Source of the DNA: Hydractinia symbiolongicarpus
Lineage: Eukaryota > Cnidaria > Hydrozoa > Anthoathecata > Hydractiniidae
Length of the DNA: 64,000 bases
Reading direction: 5' to 3'
Assembly (NCBI RefSeq): GCF_029227915.1
Contig: NC_079883.1
Location: 7,316,001-7,380,000, forward strand
Shown here: in pieces, positions 9,492 to 25,144 of the stretch
Layout of the letters: the number at the start of each line of letters is the position of its first letter
Numbering within the stretch: the first letter of the stretch is position 1
Notes under the pieces: model-generated
Told to the model about the DNA's origin: nothing
What the model saw: the letters and a program-made list of their open reading frames with translations, nothing else
The model's database searches: none
Made by a program: the position numbers and the translations under genes

Positions 9492-9656
9492 ATACTTACC
9501 TGACGGGGAAGTAAAGACTGATCAATGAGGGTTTTCTTCCAGAGTGAGGCTCTTGCATTGCACTACGCTTGGGCTGACCTCTGCGATTACTGCAAACGTC
9601 AGTAACTCGACCGTACAATTTCTGGTAGTGGGGGCCTGCGTCCGCGCTCGCCCCCT
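9492..9656 (+). ncRNA. U1: U1 snRNA (unit L2)
   Basis: Same sequence as L1; putative PSE 9435..9448. Confidence 0.97.
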
Positions 9657-9985
9657 CCTTAAGTCAAAATGAATGAGCTTAGAAAAGTTGCGCGGCCAAA
9701 TGTCGGTGGTGACTTAAACGCTAAGGTAAAACCTCGCTTGGCTGTTACGAAACGTGATTGCGATATAAGTCCTCGGAAGGCGGCGGAATTTTATTTTATT
9801 TGCCATTCCGTCAGGGTTATTGGATGATCGGCAATAGATCGAGTTTGTATGCATTTGAAAGCTCTTTTTTCTCGTACTATCACCTGAAAATGTCGTAGGA
9901 AAATGTCATAGGAAACACTTTCAACAACCGCCACGTTCCTTAATTGTTATAACAAGAAATATATCACAGCAAATGAAAATGAAAA

Positions 9986-10103
9986 GCCTACGACACCGGG
10001 AGTTCCCAGGCGGTCCCCCATCCAAGTACTATCCCGGCCCGACGATGCTTAACTTCCGTGATCAGACGAGAACGGGTGTGTTCATCGTGGTATGGCCGTA
10101 GAC
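9986..10103 (-). rRNA. 5S rRNA: 5S rRNA (unit L2)
   Basis: Same sequence as L1, with the TTTT stop directly downstream on the minus strand. Confidence 0.98.
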
Positions 10104-10300
10104 ATTAGTAGGTGCAAATACGTGCAATTTATTTTGACGTTGTGATCAAATTTTTTTATTTAATTTCTTTGAGTTACTTAGGACAAGGCGTATGCATGGA
10201 TTATCTATTAGACTTTAAGGTTATAGTTTTGTGAAAAAAACAATGTTTTTTTAAAGATGTGTGGCTATAAAAATAGCCGTTGTTTTCTGAGTGTAGCGGT

Positions 10301-10681
10301 TTACTTCTTCTGTCCTTTGTCGTTCTTCTTTGGGAGTAAGACAGCTTGAATGTTTGGCAAAACACCACCAGCTGCAATGGTTACACCGCTCAAAAGTTTG
10401 TTTAATTCTTCATCATTACGAACAGCCAATTGTAAATGTCTTGGAATAATCCTAGCTTTTTTGTTGTCTCTTGCTGCGTTACCAGCCAACTCCAATATCT
10501 CAGCAGATAAATATTCCAAGACGGCTGCTAAGTAAACTGGTGCTCCAGATCCAATTCGGTTAGCATAGTGCCCTCTACGAAGGAATCTATGCACTCTACC
10601 GACTGGAAATTGAAGTCCAGCTCTTGAGGATCTTGTCTTGGCTTTAGCCTTAGCTTTTCCACCTTTTCCACGTCCAGACAT
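10301..10681 (-). CDS. H2A: Histone H2A (unit L2)
   Basis: Protein identical to L1. Stem-loop 10263..10278. Confidence 0.99.
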   Translation of the reverse strand: MSGRGKGGKAKAKAKTRSSRAGLQFPVGRVHRFLRRGHYANRIGSGAPVYLAAVLEYLSAEILELAGNAARDNKKARIIPRHLQLAVRNDEELNKLLSGVTIAAGGVLPNIQAVLLPKKNDKGQKK

Positions 10682-10965
10682 AACTGCGATTTGATTTGTA
10701 AGTTAATACAAAAACGTACGAATATTTAACGTAAGTGTTAACGAAATAAACTTTACTCGTTTTTTCATCATAAAAATAGGATCGAAATCATGTTTTTTTA
10801 ACCAATCATAATTAAGTATTAAACAAAAGATTTTTTTTTTAACCAATTAAATTGCGTATCGGCGTTTTCGGATCGAATTCGATCCGATTTTTTTACTTAT
10901 AAACAAAAAGTTTTGACTTGCAGTTTAATGCTTATTTACAAGTTAAGTAGCAAAAATTTTTAACC

Positions 10966-11370
10966 ATGTCTGACGCAGCAGCTAAAGGAGGAAAACAGGC
11001 ACCTAAAGTAGCCAAGAAAGGTGAAAAAAGAGCCGGCAAAAAAGGAGGAAAGATTGGTGGAACTGGTGAAAAGAAACGCGAGAGAAAGAGAAAGGAAAGT
11101 TATGCTATTTACATCTACAATGTTTTGAAACAAGTTCACCCAGATGTCGGAGTTTCAAGCAAAGCTATGAGCATCATGAACTCATTTGTCAACGACATCT
11201 TTGAGCGCATTGCTTCCGAAGCTTCGCGTTTGGCTCTTCAAAACAAAAAGTCGACCATCTCTTCTCGTGAAATTCAAACCGCAGTACGTCTTCTCTTGCC
11301 TGGAGAACTTGCAAAACACGCAGTCAGTGAAGGAACAAAAGCCGTCACAAAATACACAAGCAGCAAGTAA
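10966..11370 (+). CDS. H2B: Histone H2B, K39E variant (unit L2)
   Basis: Differs from every other H2B copy here by one base, A to G at 11080, changing Lys39 to Glu inside the basic KKRKRKRK run just before the histone fold. This region lies where the tail passes between DNA gyres, so a charge reversal may matter. It could also be a base-call error. Stem-loop 11394..11409. Confidence 0.98.
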   Translation: MSDAAAKGGKQAPKVAKKGEKRAGKKGGKIGGTGEKKRERKRKESYAIYIYNVLKQVHPDVGVSSKAMSIMNSFVNDIFERIASEASRLALQNKKSTISSREIQTAVRLLLPGELAKHAVSEGTKAVTKYTSSK

Positions 11371-11830
11371 ACCAACGTCTACCAAACACAAACGGTCTTT
11401 TTTAAGACCACACATCTTTAAAAAAACATTTACTTGGCGTCACTACAAGTTAACCGAAGTTAATAAAACTTCTAAATAATGTGCTTAAGAACACTAGCCT
11501 ACATTTAAAATACTTCCCCATGTGTGTGTGGATTAGCTTCACTTTTCATACGTATTATTAGCTGTACTTGCAGAAAAGACAAGTACATTGATCCATGTTA
11601 TTGCTTACATTTAACTTAACCCAGCTTTTCACGGAAACACTCCCAGGCAAATTAACCCTACAAAGTATTTCTAAATTTTTTTTGTGTCATATATGACATA
11701 GTATCGTATAGCAATAAATGTAACTGTGACAAGACTTTACACATTGTGTAATTTGGAAGCGTGCACAAAGTAATGTTTTAAAAGATTTGTGGCTATAAAA
11801 ATAGCCGTTTTTGTTGAGCAATGACAACGC

Positions 11831-12187
<357 letters not shown>

Positions 12188-12665
12188 TTAACAGAATTCA
12201 GACAGCTTTAAAAAGAGGCCATAAAATTACCTACTGCTCGTGGAAACACCCTAATTAACCAATAGAGTTGCGTCATTACAAAATGTTCCGAACATTTTGT
12301 ACATTTTTTTAAGTAAAACTGTAGTTTTTTTAAAAATTCGTGGTCTTAATGTTTCAGTAAGGCAATAAATTTGGCATCGTTGGAATTCGCCAAACCTTCT
12401 GCTACTTACTAAAAAAAAAAAAAGTCAAAAGCTTTTGTGTATCAGAAGATACAGCCGTTTTCCCGTAGCCAAAAAACACAGATTTTATAAAAATGTTAAA
12501 GTAATGAGCGTAATGTCATTATGCAGCCAATCAGAAATTACTTTCTTAGCACCAATCAAATGGTTTGTTTTGAACCTTAGCTGTCAATCAATATGAGAAA
12601 TAAAACTTTGGCGCGATAGTGCATTTTAGACCGTCTTGTGTATCCGTACTACATCGACTTCTTAA

Positions 12666-13079
<414 letters not shown>

Positions 13080-13440
13080 GCATCTTACCAAACAAAAAAC
13101 GGCTATTTTTATAGCCACACATCCATAAAAAATATTACGGCTAGCTTTTTATATCAAACTTTGTCCTGCTTTCTGTTTAAATTTTATGCTACATAAAAAT
13201 TTTATGCTACATAAAGTTTGACAATGTTAAAAATATGAAGGGCAAGAAAAGTAAAAGCAAGAAAATAAGAAATTTAAAAACGAAAATACTTAAACTTAGG
13301 GAATCTAATCTTAAATTTACTCTTTTTTAACTGTTTAAGTGACTTAAACAAGTTTAACTTTGTACCAAGATAATGTTTTTTTGTAAATGTGTGGCTATAA
13401 AAATAGCCGTTTGTTAATGTAATAGCCAGATACACACAAA

Positions 13441-13992
13441 TTATTTTTTTGCGGTCTTCTTTGCTGCCTTTTTGGGAGTCTTTTTGACCTTCTTTGCTGC
13501 AGGTTTTTTAGCAACAGGCTTCTTTGTGGGTTTCTTAGCTGCTGGTTTCTTAGCCGAGGCTTTCTTTGTGGCAGGCTTCTTTGCTGCTTTCTTTGGCGTG
13601 CTCTTCTTTGCTGGCTTCTTTTTTGGTGTACTTTTCTTTGCAGTAGGCTTCTTTGCCGTTGGCTTTTTTGCTGCGGCCTTTTTCTTAGGTTTTTCTTTTT
13701 TTACCTGACCTAGCTTGAATGATCCAGAAGCACCAGTGCCTTTAGTTTGAATCAAATCGCCTGATGTTACTCCTCGTTTAAGAGCCATTTTCAGATGATG
13801 ATCTGAGTTTTCAGCAACTTTGTAATTTGCATGAATATATTTTGTAATAGCTTGGCGAGATGAACCACCGCGTTCCTTTAGGGTAGCGATAGCAGCCTTG
13901 ATCATGTCCACATATTTAGGGTGATCAGCTGTCTTCTTTGCAGCAGGTTTCTTCTTGGGTGCGATTTTCTTTGGAGAAGCTGCTTCACTCAT
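13441..13992 (-). CDS. H1: Linker histone H1 (unit L3)
   Basis: Protein identical to L1. Stem-loop 13393..13408. Confidence 0.98.
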   Translation of the reverse strand: MSEAASPKKIAPKKKPAAKKTADHPKYVDMIKAAIATLKERGGSSRQAITKYIHANYKVAENSDHHLKMALKRGVTSGDLIQTKGTGASGSFKLGQVKKEKPKKKAAAKKPTAKKPTAKKSTPKKKPAKKSTPKKAAKKPATKKASAKKPAAKKPTKKPVAKKPAAKKVKKTPKKAAKKTAKK

Positions 13993-14571
13993 TTTTAATG
14001 TTTTCTTACAACAATCCAACGATAAACGATGCTTGTTATCACAGTAGAAGTATACTAAACATTACCGTGTAAATGAGATATAATTTAAGACGGTGCGAAG
14101 TATGCGGACGTAAAAGTACCACTCCCGGGAATTGATTTGGCGCGAAAACAGAAATGTGTGTTTCTGTACATCGTATAATGTCCGTTTTGGGTGCCGCGAC
14201 TATGCGAAAGCATGTTAATTTTTATTTGTAGTACGACGCAATAGTCTGCAAGAGAAGCTGCTGGAGTTTGAGGTCTTCAGCATTACATCTAGTCTGTTAA
14301 TTTGGGCTTCTTCCGCGCTCGTGTTAGGATTTTCATAAAGCGTTCTTTGGTTTGCGTTGCGTATGTCGGCCTACATCATCGACACGGCCTGTTTCCGGCT
14401 ATTAGGAGCAATTCATATATTGGGCACTGCGTTTCGACTTTTTTATTAGACCACAGTAAAAAAATTCACTCACAGAAGTCCCTTTCTTTCATGGCTACAA
14501 ACACGAAGAATTCTGTCGTAAGTAAAACGAATGCGCAAGCCAAAATGACGATGGGGCGAAGTCATAAGCAT

Positions 14572-14644
14572 GGCCCTGTGGCCCAATGGATAAGGCATCT
14601 GACTACGAATCAGGGGATTCCAGGTTCGACTCCTGGCAGGGTCG
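14572..14644 (+). tRNA. tRNA-Arg(ACG): tRNA-Arg(ACG) (unit L3)
   Basis: Identical to L1, acceptor stem intact; anticodon 14605..14607. Confidence 0.97.
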
Positions 14645-14966
14645 CACTGTCGCATTTCGGCTGCATGGTCTACTGTGTAACGCGCGCGCACGTTCTGGCG
14701 TAATGCGTTGATAAACGGAATGTACGCAGACATATTGGAAAGTAATATCACGCACTTAGTATCGTCGCCTTTGTTAGCATTCATGTAAGTTACCATCCAC
14801 TCGCTACAGTCGCTCTCCATCCTACGGCTAAATCAACAGCCGTGATTTTTACTATGTCGCCGTCCATCCGTACGCGGTGACAGTTGTAAGCTTTACAGTA
14901 ACGTGACATGCTCCACAAGCAGTTACGGTGTGTGGACGATGCCTATCATGGCAACGCTTGTTCTTT

Positions 14967-15151
14967 ATCGCTTCTCGGCCTAATGGCTAAGATCAAGTGT
15001 AGTATCTGTTCTTATCAGTTTAATATCTGGTAGGCCATTCTCTGAATGGTCAGTATATTAATCTGATTTTTGGCCTTGGGTCATGGAGGTGGATTCATTC
15101 ACGCCGTGACCACGGGTTGCCTTGGTGTTGCACTATTACCGATGGCGGCCC
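14967..15151 (+). ncRNA. U2: U2 snRNA (unit L3)
   Basis: Same sequence as L1; putative PSE 14913..14926. Confidence 0.96.
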
Positions 15152-15343
15152 ACATAAGCAATAAAAGAATAATAGCAGTCCTCTTTCCGACGGCACTCTG
15201 CATAGTCTACGGCGGGAACAAAACGCGTACACTGGGGGAGAATACAGCCTATGCCCCGCGACACGGCAGTTTATAACACACTCAAGCCACAAGCATTAAC
15301 AAACTTTGAAGGGTACCCTCATGCTACGGTGCAGTTCCAACTC

Positions 15344-15508
15344 ATACTTACCTGACGGGGAAGTAAAGACTGATCAATGAGGGTTTTCTTCCAGAGTGAG
15401 GCTCTTGCATTGCACTACGCTTGGGCTGACCTCTGCGATTACTGCAAACGTCAGTAACTCGACCGTACAATTTCTGGTAGTGGGGGCCTGCGTCCGCGCT
15501 CGCCCCCT
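15344..15508 (+). ncRNA. U1: U1 snRNA (unit L3)
   Basis: Same sequence as L1; putative PSE 15287..15300. Confidence 0.97.
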
Positions 15509-15837
15509 CCTTAAGTCAAAATGAATGAGCTTAGAAAAGTTGCGCGGCCAAATGTCGGTGGTGACTTAAACGCTAAGGTAAAACCTCGCTTGGCTGTTAC
15601 GAAACGTGATTGCGATATAAGTCCTCGGAAGGCGGCGGAATTTTATTTTATTTGCCATTCCGTCAGGGTTATTGGATGATCGGCAATAGATCGAGTTTGT
15701 ATGCATTTGAAAGCTCTTTTTTCTCGTACTATCACCTGAAAATGTCGTAGGAAAATGTCATAGGAAACACTTTCAACAACCGCCACGTTCCTTAATTGTT
15801 ATAACAAGAAATATATCACAGCAAATGAAAATGAAAA

Positions 15838-15955
15838 GCCTACGACACCGGGAGTTCCCAGGCGGTCCCCCATCCAAGTACTATCCCGGCCCGACGATGC
15901 TTAACTTCCGTGATCAGACGAGAACGGGTGTGTTCATCGTGGTATGGCCGTAGAC
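15838..15955 (-). rRNA. 5S rRNA: 5S rRNA (unit L3)
   Basis: Same sequence as L1. Confidence 0.98.
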
Positions 15956-16152
15956 ATTAGTAGGTGCAAATACGTGCAATTTATTTTGACGTTGTGATCA
16001 AATTTTTTTATTTAATTTCTTTGAGTTACTTAGGACAAGGCGTATGCATGGATTATCTATTAGACTTTAAGGTTATAGTTTTGTGAAAAAAACAATGTTT
16101 TTTTAAAGATGTGTGGCTATAAAAATAGCCGTTGTTTTCTGAGTGTAGCGGT

Positions 16153-16533
16153 TTACTTCTTCTGTCCTTTGTCGTTCTTCTTTGGGAGTAAGACAGCTTG
16201 AATGTTTGGCAAAACACCACCAGCTGCAATGGTTACACCGCTCAAAAGTTTGTTTAATTCTTCATCATTACGAACAGCCAATTGTAAATGTCTTGGAATA
16301 ATCCTAGCTTTTTTGTTGTCTCTTGCTGCGTTACCAGCCAACTCCAATATCTCAGCAGATAAATATTCCAAGACGGCTGCTAAGTAAACTGGTGCTCCAG
16401 ATCCAATTCGGTTAGCATAGTGCCCTCTACGAAGGAATCTATGCACTCTACCGACTGGAAATTGAAGTCCAGCTCTTGAGGATCTTGTCTTGGCTTTAGC
16501 CTTAGCTTTTCCACCTTTTCCACGTCCAGACAT
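16153..16533 (-). CDS. H2A: Histone H2A (unit L3)
   Basis: Protein identical to L1. Stem-loop 16115..16130. Confidence 0.99.
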   Translation of the reverse strand: MSGRGKGGKAKAKAKTRSSRAGLQFPVGRVHRFLRRGHYANRIGSGAPVYLAAVLEYLSAEILELAGNAARDNKKARIIPRHLQLAVRNDEELNKLLSGVTIAAGGVLPNIQAVLLPKKNDKGQKK

Positions 16534-16817
16534 AACTGCGATTTGATTTGTAAGTTAATACAAAAACGTACGAATATTTAACGTAAGTGTTAACGAAATA
16601 AACTTTACTCGTTTTTTCATCATAAAAATAGGATCGAAATCATGTTTTTTTAACCAATCATAATTAAGTATTAAACAAAAGATTTTTTTTTTAACCAATT
16701 AAATTGCGTATCGGCGTTTTCGGATCGAATTCGATCCGATTTTTTTACTTATAAACAAAAAGTTTTGACTTGCAGTTTAATGCTTATTTACAAGTTAAGT
16801 AGCAAAAATTTTTAACC

Positions 16818-17222
16818 ATGTCTGACGCAGCAGCTAAAGGAGGAAAACAGGCACCTAAAGTAGCCAAGAAAGGTGAAAAAAGAGCCGGCAAAAAAGGAGG
16901 AAAGATTGGTGGAACTGGTGAAAAGAAACGCAAGAGAAAGAGAAAGGAAAGTTATGCTATTTACATCTACAATGTTTTGAAACAAGTTCACCCAGATGTC
17001 GGAGTTTCAAGCAAAGCTATGAGCATCATGAACTCATTTGTCAACGACATCTTTGAGCGCATTGCTTCCGAAGCTTCGCGTTTGGCTCTTCAAAACAAAA
17101 AGTCGACCATCTCTTCTCGTGAAATTCAAACCGCAGTACGTCTTCTCTTGCCTGGAGAACTTGCAAAACACGCAGTCAGTGAAGGAACAAAAGCCGTCAC
17201 AAAATACACAAGCAGCAAGTAA
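16818..17222 (+). CDS. H2B: Histone H2B (unit L3)
   Basis: Protein identical to L1 (Lys39 present). Stem-loop 17246..17261. Confidence 0.99.
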   Translation: MSDAAAKGGKQAPKVAKKGEKRAGKKGGKIGGTGEKKRKRKRKESYAIYIYNVLKQVHPDVGVSSKAMSIMNSFVNDIFERIASEASRLALQNKKSTISSREIQTAVRLLLPGELAKHAVSEGTKAVTKYTSSK

Positions 17223-17682
17223 ACCAACGTCTACCAAACACAAACGGTCTTTTTTAAGACCACACATCTTTAAAAAAACATTTACTTGGCGTCACTACAA
17301 GTTAACCGAAGTTAATAAAACTTCTAAATAATGTGCTTAAGAACACTAGCCTACATTTAAAATACTTCCCCATGTGTGTGTGGATTAGCTTCACTTTTCA
17401 TACGTATTATTAGCTGTACTTGCAGAAAAGACAAGTACATTGATCCATGTTATTGCTTACATTTAACTTAACCCAGCTTTTCACGGAAACACTCCCAGGC
17501 AAATTAACCCTACAAAGTATTTCTAAATTTTTTTTGTGTCATATATGACATAGTATCGTATAGCAATAAATGTAACTGTGACAAGACTTTACACATTGTG
17601 TAATTTGGAAGCGTGCACAAAGTAATGTTTTAAAAGATTTGTGGCTATAAAAATAGCCGTTTTTGTTGAGCAATGACAACGC

Positions 17683-18039
<357 letters not shown>

Positions 18040-18517
18040 TTAACAGAATTCAGACAGCTTTAAAAAGAGGCCATAAAATTACCTACTGCTCGTGGAAACA
18101 CCCTAATTAACCAATAGAGTTGCGTCATTACAAAATGTTCCGAACATTTTGTACATTTTTTTAAGTAAAACTGTAGTTTTTTTAAAAATTCGTGGTCTTA
18201 ATGTTTCAGTAAGGCAATAAATTTGGCATCGTTGGAATTCGCCAAACCTTCTGCTACTTACTAAAAAAAAAAAAAGTCAAAAGCTTTTGTGTATCAGAAG
18301 ATACAGCCGTTTTCCCGTAGCCAAAAAACACAGATTTTATAAAAATGTTAAAGTAATGAGCGTAATGTCATTATGCAGCCAATCAGAAATTACTTTCTTA
18401 GCACCAATCAAATGGTTTGTTTTGAACCTTAGCTGTCAATCAATATGAGAAATAAAACTTTGGCGCGATAGTGCATTTTAGACCGTCTTGTGTATCCGTA
18501 CTACATCGACTTCTTAA

Positions 18518-18931
<414 letters not shown>

Positions 18932-19292
18932 GCATCTTACCAAACAAAAAACGGCTATTTTTATAGCCACACATCCATAAAAAATATTACGGCTAGCTTT
19001 TTATATCAAACTTTGTCCTGCTTTCTGTTTAAATTTTATGCTACATAAAAATTTTATGCTACATAAAGTTTGACAATGTTAAAAATATGAAGGGCAAGAA
19101 AAGTAAAAGCAAGAAAATAAGAAATTTAAAAACGAAAATACTTAAACTTAGGGAATCTAATCTTAAATTTACTCTTTTTTAACTGTTTAAGTGACTTAAA
19201 CAAGTTTAACTTTGTACCAAGATAATGTTTTTTTGTAAATGTGTGGCTATAAAAATAGCCGTTTGTTAATGTAATAGCCAGATACACACAAA

Positions 19293-19844
19293 TTATTTTT
19301 TTGCGGTCTTCTTTGCTGCCTTTTTGGGAGTCTTTTTGACCTTCTTTGCTGCAGGTTTTTTAGCAACAGGCTTCTTTGTGGGTTTCTTAGCTGCTGGTTT
19401 CTTAGCCGAGGCTTTCTTTGTGGCAGGCTTCTTTGCTGCTTTCTTTGGCGTGCTCTTCTTTGCTGGCTTCTTTTTTGGTGTACTTTTCTTTGCAGTAGGC
19501 TTCTTTGCCGTTGGCTTTTTTGCTGCGGCCTTTTTCTTAGGTTTTTCTTTTTTTACCTGACCTAGCTTGAATGATCCAGAAGCACCAGTGCCTTTAGTTT
19601 GAATCAAATCGCCTGATGTTACTCCTCGTTTAAGAGCCATTTTCAGATGATGATCTGAGTTTTCAGCAACTTTGTAATTTGCATGAATATATTTTGTAAT
19701 AGCTTGGCGAGATGAACCACCGCGTTCCTTTAGGGTAGCGATAGCAGCCTTGATCATGTCCACATATTTAGGGTGATCAGCTGTCTTCTTTGCAGCAGGT
19801 TTCTTCTTGGGTGCGATTTTCTTTGGAGAAGCTGCTTCACTCAT
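19293..19844 (-). CDS. H1: Linker histone H1 (unit L4)
   Basis: Protein identical to L1. Stem-loop 19245..19260. Confidence 0.98.
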   Translation of the reverse strand: MSEAASPKKIAPKKKPAAKKTADHPKYVDMIKAAIATLKERGGSSRQAITKYIHANYKVAENSDHHLKMALKRGVTSGDLIQTKGTGASGSFKLGQVKKEKPKKKAAAKKPTAKKPTAKKSTPKKKPAKKSTPKKAAKKPATKKASAKKPAAKKPTKKPVAKKPAAKKVKKTPKKAAKKTAKK

Positions 19845-20423
19845 TTTTAATGTTTTCTTACAACAATCCAACGATAAACGATGCTTGTTATCACAGTAGA
19901 AGTATACTAAACATTACCGTGTAAATGAGATATAATTTAAGACGGTGCGAAGTATGCGGACGTAAAAGTACCACTCCCGGGAATTGATTTGGCGCGAAAA
20001 CAGAAATGTGTGTTTCTGTACATCGTATAATGTCCGTTTTGGGTGCCGCGACTATGCGAAAGCATGTTAATTTTTATTTGTAGTACGACGCAATAGTCTG
20101 CAAGAGAAGCTGCTGGAGTTTGAGGTCTTCAGCATTACATCTAGTCTGTTAATTTGGGCTTCTTCCGCGCTCGTGTTAGGATTTTCATAAAGCGTTCTTT
20201 GGTTTGCGTTGCGTATGTCGGCCTACATCATCGACACGGCCTGTTTCCGGCTATTAGGAGCAATTCATATATTGGGCACTGCGTTTCGACTTTTTTATTA
20301 GACCACAGTAAAAAAATTCACTCACAGAAGTCCCTTTCTTTCATGGCTACAAACACGAAGAATTCTGTCGTAAGTAAAACGAATGCGCAAGCCAAAATGA
20401 CGATGGGGCGAAGTCATAAGCAT

Positions 20424-20496
20424 GGCCCTGTGGCCCAATGGATAAGGCATCTGACTACGAATCAGGGGATTCCAGGTTCGACTCCTGGCAGGGTCG
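20424..20496 (+). tRNA. tRNA-Arg(ACG): tRNA-Arg(ACG) (unit L4)
   Basis: Identical to L1, acceptor stem intact; anticodon 20457..20459. Confidence 0.97.
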
Positions 20497-20818
20497 CACT
20501 GTCGCATTTCGGCTGCATGGTCTACTGTGTAACGCGCGCGCACGTTCTGGCGTAATGCGTTGATAAACGGAATGTACGCAGACATATTGGAAAGTAATAT
20601 CACGCACTTAGTATCGTCGCCTTTGTTAGCATTCATGTAAGTTACCATCCACTCGCTACAGTCGCTCTCCATCCTACGGCTAAATCAACAGCCGTGATTT
20701 TTACTATGTCGCCGTCCATCCGTACGCGGTGACAGTTGTAAGCTTTACAGTAACGTGACATGCTCCACAAGCAGTTACGGTGTGTGGACGATGCCTATCA
20801 TGGCAACGCTTGTTCTTT

Positions 20819-21003
20819 ATCGCTTCTCGGCCTAATGGCTAAGATCAAGTGTAGTATCTGTTCTTATCAGTTTAATATCTGGTAGGCCATTCTCTGAATG
20901 GTCAGTATATTAATCTGATTTTTGGCCTTGGGTCATGGAGGTGGATTCATTCACGCCGTGACCACGGGTTGCCTTGGTGTTGCACTATTACCGATGGCGG
21001 CCC
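20819..21003 (+). ncRNA. U2: U2 snRNA (unit L4)
   Basis: Same sequence as L1; putative PSE 20765..20778. Confidence 0.96.
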
Positions 21004-21195
21004 ACATAAGCAATAAAAGAATAATAGCAGTCCTCTTTCCGACGGCACTCTGCATAGTCTACGGCGGGAACAAAACGCGTACACTGGGGGAGAATACAGC
21101 CTATGCCCCGCGACACGGCAGTTTATAACACACTCAAGCCACAAGCATTAACAAACTTTGAAGGGTACCCTCATGCTACGGTGCAGTTCCAACTC

Positions 21196-21360
21196 ATACT
21201 TACCTGACGGGGAAGTAAAGACTGATCAATGAGGGTTTTCTTCCAGAGTGAGGCTCTTGCATTGCACTACGCTTGGGCTGACCTCTGCGATTACTGCAAA
21301 CGTCAGTAACTCGACCGTACAATTTCTGGTAGTGGGGGCCTGCGTCCGCGCTCGCCCCCT
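21196..21360 (+). ncRNA. U1: U1 snRNA (unit L4)
   Basis: Same sequence as L1; putative PSE 21139..21152. Confidence 0.97.
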
Positions 21361-21689
21361 CCTTAAGTCAAAATGAATGAGCTTAGAAAAGTTGCGCGGC
21401 CAAATGTCGGTGGTGACTTAAACGCTAAGGTAAAACCTCGCTTGGCTGTTACGAAACGTGATTGCGATATAAGTCCTCGGAAGGCGGCGGAATTTTATTT
21501 TATTTGCCATTCCGTCAGGGTTATTGGATGATCGGCAATAGATCGAGTTTGTATGCATTTGAAAGCTCTTTTTTCTCGTACTATCACCTGAAAATGTCGT
21601 AGGAAAATGTCATAGGAAACACTTTCAACAACCGCCACGTTCCTTAATTGTTATAACAAGAAATATATCACAGCAAATGAAAATGAAAA

Positions 21690-21807
21690 GCCTACGACAC
21701 CGGGAGTTCCCAGGCGGTCCCCCATCCAAGTACTATCCCGGCCCGACGATGCTTAACTTCCGTGATCAGACGAGAACGGGTGTGTTCATCGTGGTATGGC
21801 CGTAGAC
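21690..21807 (-). rRNA. 5S rRNA: 5S rRNA (unit L4)
   Basis: Same sequence as L1. Confidence 0.98.
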
Positions 21808-22004
21808 ATTAGTAGGTGCAAATACGTGCAATTTATTTTGACGTTGTGATCAAATTTTTTTATTTAATTTCTTTGAGTTACTTAGGACAAGGCGTATGCA
21901 TGGATTATCTATTAGACTTTAAGGTTATAGTTTTGTGAAAAAAACAATGTTTTTTTAAAGATGTGTGGCTATAAAAATAGCCGTTGTTTTCTGAGTGTAG
22001 CGGT

Positions 22005-22385
22005 TTACTTCTTCTGTCCTTTGTCGTTCTTCTTTGGGAGTAAGACAGCTTGAATGTTTGGCAAAACACCACCAGCTGCAATGGTTACACCGCTCAAAAG
22101 TTTGTTTAATTCTTCATCATTACGAACAGCCAATTGTAAATGTCTTGGAATAATCCTAGCTTTTTTGTTGTCTCTTGCTGCGTTACCAGCCAACTCCAAT
22201 ATCTCAGCAGATAAATATTCCAAGACGGCTGCTAAGTAAACTGGTGCTCCAGATCCAATTCGGTTAGCATAGTGCCCTCTACGAAGGAATCTATGCACTC
22301 TACCGACTGGAAATTGAAGTCCAGCTCTTGAGGATCTTGTCTTGGCTTTAGCCTTAGCTTTTCCACCTTTTCCACGTCCAGACAT
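22005..22385 (-). CDS. H2A: Histone H2A (unit L4)
   Basis: Protein identical to L1. Stem-loop 21967..21982. Confidence 0.99.
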   Translation of the reverse strand: MSGRGKGGKAKAKAKTRSSRAGLQFPVGRVHRFLRRGHYANRIGSGAPVYLAAVLEYLSAEILELAGNAARDNKKARIIPRHLQLAVRNDEELNKLLSGVTIAAGGVLPNIQAVLLPKKNDKGQKK

Positions 22386-22669
22386 AACTGCGATTTGATT
22401 TGTAAGTTAATACAAAAACGTACGAATATTTAACGTAAGTGTTAACGAAATAAACTTTACTCGTTTTTTCATCATAAAAATAGGATCGAAATCATGTTTT
22501 TTTAACCAATCATAATTAAGTATTAAACAAAAGATTTTTTTTTTAACCAATTAAATTGCGTATCGGCGTTTTCGGATCGAATTCGATCCGATTTTTTTAC
22601 TTATAAACAAAAAGTTTTGACTTGCAGTTTAATGCTTATTTACAAGTTAAGTAGCAAAAATTTTTAACC

Positions 22670-23074
22670 ATGTCTGACGCAGCAGCTAAAGGAGGAAAAC
22701 AGGCACCTAAAGTAGCCAAGAAAGGTGAAAAAAGAGCCGGCAAAAAAGGAGGAAAGATTGGTGGAACTGGTGAAAAGAAACGCAAGAGAAAGAGAAAGGA
22801 AAGTTATGCTATTTACATCTACAATGTTTTGAAACAAGTTCACCCAGATGTCGGAGTTTCAAGCAAAGCTATGAGCATCATGAACTCATTTGTCAACGAC
22901 ATCTTTGAGCGCATTGCTTCCGAAGCTTCGCGTTTGGCTCTTCAAAACAAAAAGTCGACCATCTCTTCTCGTGAAATTCAAACCGCAGTACGTCTTCTCT
23001 TGCCTGGAGAACTTGCAAAACACGCAGTCAGTGAAGGAACAAAAGCCGTCACAAAATACACAAGCAGCAAGTAA
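22670..23074 (+). CDS. H2B: Histone H2B (unit L4)
   Basis: Protein identical to L1. Stem-loop 23098..23113. Confidence 0.99.
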   Translation: MSDAAAKGGKQAPKVAKKGEKRAGKKGGKIGGTGEKKRKRKRKESYAIYIYNVLKQVHPDVGVSSKAMSIMNSFVNDIFERIASEASRLALQNKKSTISSREIQTAVRLLLPGELAKHAVSEGTKAVTKYTSSK

Positions 23075-23534
23075 ACCAACGTCTACCAAACACAAACGGT
23101 CTTTTTTAAGACCACACATCTTTAAAAAAACATTTACTTGGCGTCACTACAAGTTAACCGAAGTTAATAAAACTTCTAAATAATGTGCTTAAGAACACTA
23201 GCCTACATTTAAAATACTTCCCCATGTGTGTGTGGATTAGCTTCACTTTTCATACGTATTATTAGCTGTACTTGCAGAAAAGACAAGTACATTGATCCAT
23301 GTTATTGCTTACATTTAACTTAACCCAGCTTTTCACGGAAACACTCCCAGGCAAATTAACCCTACAAAGTATTTCTAAATTTTTTTTGTGTCATATATGA
23401 CATAGTATCGTATAGCAATAAATGTAACTGTGACAAGACTTTACACATTGTGTAATTTGGAAGCGTGCACAAAGTAATGTTTTAAAAGATTTGTGGCTAT
23501 AAAAATAGCCGTTTTTGTTGAGCAATGACAACGC

Positions 23535-23891
<357 letters not shown>

Positions 23892-24369
23892 TTAACAGAA
23901 TTCAGACAGCTTTAAAAAGAGGCCATAAAATTACCTACTGCTCGTGGAAACACCCTAATTAACCAATAGAGTTGCGTCATTACAAAATGTTCCGAACATT
24001 TTGTACATTTTTTTAAGTAAAACTGTAGTTTTTTTAAAAATTCGTGGTCTTAATGTTTCAGTAAGGCAATAAATTTGGCATCGTTGGAATTCGCCAAACC
24101 TTCTGCTACTTACTAAAAAAAAAAAAAGTCAAAAGCTTTTGTGTATCAGAAGATACAGCCGTTTTCCCGTAGCCAAAAAACACAGATTTTATAAAAATGT
24201 TAAAGTAATGAGCGTAATGTCATTATGCAGCCAATCAGAAATTACTTTCTTAGCACCAATCAAATGGTTTGTTTTGAACCTTAGCTGTCAATCAATATGA
24301 GAAATAAAACTTTGGCGCGATAGTGCATTTTAGACCGTCTTGTGTATCCGTACTACATCGACTTCTTAA

Positions 24370-24783
<414 letters not shown>

Positions 24784-25144
24784 GCATCTTACCAAACAAA
24801 AAACGGCTATTTTTATAGCCACACATCCATAAAAAATATTACGGCTAGCTTTTTATATCAAACTTTGTCCTGCTTTCTGTTTAAATTTTATGCTACATAA
24901 AAATTTTATGCTACATAAAGTTTGACAATGTTAAAAATATGAAGGGCAAGAAAAGTAAAAGCAAGAAAATAAGAAATTTAAAAACGAAAATACTTAAACT
25001 TAGGGAATCTAATCTTAAATTTACTCTTTTTTAACTGTTTAAGTGACTTAAACAAGTTTAACTTTGTACCAAGATAATGTTTTTTTGTAAATGTGTGGCT
25101 ATAAAAATAGCCGTTTGTTAATGTAATAGCCAGATACACACAAA

